Positions 5,758-6,395 of a stretch of DNA of 6,395 nt are shown one piece after another (the first letter of the stretch is position 1; each line of letters opens with the position of its first letter). The DNA is from Candidatus Hydrogenedentota bacterium (GTDB taxonomy: Bacteria > Hydrogenedentota > Hydrogenedentia > Hydrogenedentales > CAITNO01): contig JAKLHG010000234.1 in the NCBI GenBank assembly GCA_022710255.1, positions 1 to 6,395 of the forward strand, written 5' to 3'. The notes under the pieces are model-generated. The model was given only the letters and a program-made list of their open reading frames with translations. It made no database searches and had not been told where the DNA came from. Both the position numbers and the translations under genes were made by a program.

Positions 5758-5833
5758 CTCAGGCGGACGAGACGGGTGTTTCCCCCGCATCCGGACACGG
5801 CACCCGGGATCCTCTGCCTGCAAGCCGCCTGAG
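5758..5833. other. Nested inverted repeats between glycosidase and dehydrogenase
   Basis: An outer 9-bp perfect pair, CTCAGGCGG (5758-5766) and CCGCCTGAG (5825-5833), encloses an inner 6-bp pair, CGGGTG (5773-5778) and CACCCG (5801-5806). The structure begins 8 bp after the glycosidase stop on the minus strand and ends about 78 bp before the dehydrogenase promoter. It could mark the 3' end of the glycosidase mRNA; no U-tract follows. The rest of this 195-bp spacer shows nothing recognisable. Confidence 0.35.
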
Positions 5834-5840
5834 GTGCCCC

Positions 5841-6395
5841 CTATTTCTCCAACAACGGCAACGGGGCGTCTGTTTCGCACAACAAGAATTGAACGGTAAC
5901 CGTGCCGGCACATGCCGAAAGGTCAACAACACTGTTCGGTTCCACTTCACAAGGCGTTCCGTCAACGGTTGCGGAAACCGCGTTCCATCCTTCAGGCACG
6001 CGTGCCTGAAGGTGTATTTTTTCGGGCGAATGTGGCGGCAGGACAAGCCGCACAAGCACCTTGCCATCCGTCAGGTGCGACTCGGCCTGCAGCGACAACT
6101 TGCCGAACGCCGTCGGCGCTTCTTCAATCTTGATGACAGTGCCGTCGCGCAGCCAGCGGCGCGGTACGGCATGCAACAATCGCAGTGTATCCGGACGGCC
6201 GTCATCGTTGGTATCCCAGTCCTGCACGAGCAGATGCCGCAGTGTCCAGAGAAAGAAGGCATTTCCCGCCGTACAGGGCGGCAGGTACATGGGTCGGCCG
6301 TACTGGTCCAGCGGGTCCAGGCCCGTGCCCTCGCCGCCGACAAAGGTATCGCGGGTGAAGCCCTGCGCCAGTTTGCCATAGAAGCTGACCAGCGC
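5841..6395 (-). CDS. C-terminal part of a probable six-hairpin-type glycosidase, 5' partial
   Basis: The frame is open to the right edge; 184 codons plus a TAG stop at 5843-5841 are visible. The first third (FYGKLAQGFTRDTFVGGEG, then LPPCTAGNAFFLWTLRHLLV) looks like the last helices of an (alpha/alpha)6 catalytic barrel. The middle part (LHAVPRRWLRDG, then APTAFGKLSLQAES) resembles the barrel-to-sandwich junction of large uncharacterised six-hairpin glycosidases from environmental bacteria, and the end looks like a C-terminal beta-sandwich (VRLVLPP, VTVQFLL). This assignment rests on recalled family patterns; no GH family number can be given, and the catalytic acids probably lie upstream. DTNDDGRPD is a DxNxDGxxD calcium-loop-like motif. 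A signal peptide, if any, is outside the window. It is followed on the same strand, after 195 bp, by the dehydrogenase, which has its own promoter. Confidence 0.6.
   Translation of the reverse strand, partial: ALVSFYGKLAQGFTRDTFVGGEGTGLDPLDQYGRPMYLPPCTAGNAFFLWTLRHLLVQDWDTNDDGRPDTLRLLHAVPRRWLRDGTVIKIEEAPTAFGKLSLQAESHLTDGKVLVRLVLPPHSPEKIHLQARVPEGWNAVSATVDGTPCEVEPNSVVDLSACAGTVTVQFLLCETDAPLPLLEK
5989..6012. repeat. Perfect 24-bp palindrome inside the glycosidase gene
   Basis: The half-site CCTTCAGGCACG (5989-6000) is followed directly by its exact reverse complement CGTGCCTGAAGG (6001-6012), with no spacer. On the minus strand it is in frame and encodes a Leu-Gln-Ala-Arg-Val-Pro-Glu-Gly stretch. 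A perfect 12+12 palindrome in coding DNA is unlikely by chance and could be a regulator site, a hairpin in the mRNA or part of a dispersed repeat. Confidence 0.75.

Noticed and set aside
5646..5798. In-frame upstream extension of the dehydrogenase to an ATG at 5798.
   Set aside because: The 51 extra residues do not resemble the family N-terminus, cross the proposed promoter and have no ribosome site; the start at 5645 fits the family.

Overview
The window is GC-rich bacterial DNA (roughly 55-60% G+C by eye) with four protein-coding loci, two of them cut by the window edges. Large TPR-fused membrane glycosyltransferases, secreted phosphodiester-glycosidase-family proteins, six-hairpin-type glycosidases and dispersed REP-like inverted repeats suggest an uncultured bacterium of the Hydrogenedentota / Planctomycetota / Lentisphaerota kind. 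That placement is inference from style and gene content; no marker gene is present.

Layout. (1) Positions 2-3145 (+) hold the 3' part of a very large gene: four transmembrane helices that look like the end of a GT-C/GT39-type glycosyltransferase, then 26 tetratricopeptide repeats, about 15 of which form a 306-bp (three-TPR) higher-order repeat. (2) Positions 3146-3202 are a short convergent gap with a perfect 8-bp hairpin and a strong-looking promoter on the + strand. (3) Positions 3203-4105 (-) encode an exported NAGPA/DUF2233-family phosphodiester glycosidase. (4) Positions 4106-4506 have no convincing gene. They hold a 73-bp REP-like inverted repeat with 20-bp perfect arms, candidate -10 boxes on both strands, and several stem-loops. 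(5) Positions 4507-5645 (-) carry a zinc-dependent medium-chain dehydrogenase resembling the phosphonate-catabolism-associated (HpnZ-like) alcohol dehydrogenases. It is broken by one frameshift near 5096, best explained by an extra AT dinucleotide; its promoter lies so close that the mRNA would be leaderless. (6) Positions 5646-5840 are a spacer with nested inverted repeats. (7) Positions 5841-6395 (-) are the C-terminal part of a probable (alpha/alpha)6 glycosidase, which contains a perfect 24-bp palindrome and continues past the window.

The genes do not form an obvious operon or pathway. The glycosidase, the exported phosphodiester glycosidase and the membrane glycosyltransferase all suggest glycan handling at or outside the membrane, but they sit as separate transcription units. 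I see no CRISPR, tRNA, rRNA, transposase, toxin-antitoxin pair or defence system, and no convincing novel multi-gene system. The most interesting signals are structural: the TPR super-repeat, the REP-like element, the palindrome inside coding sequence and the leaderless promoter.
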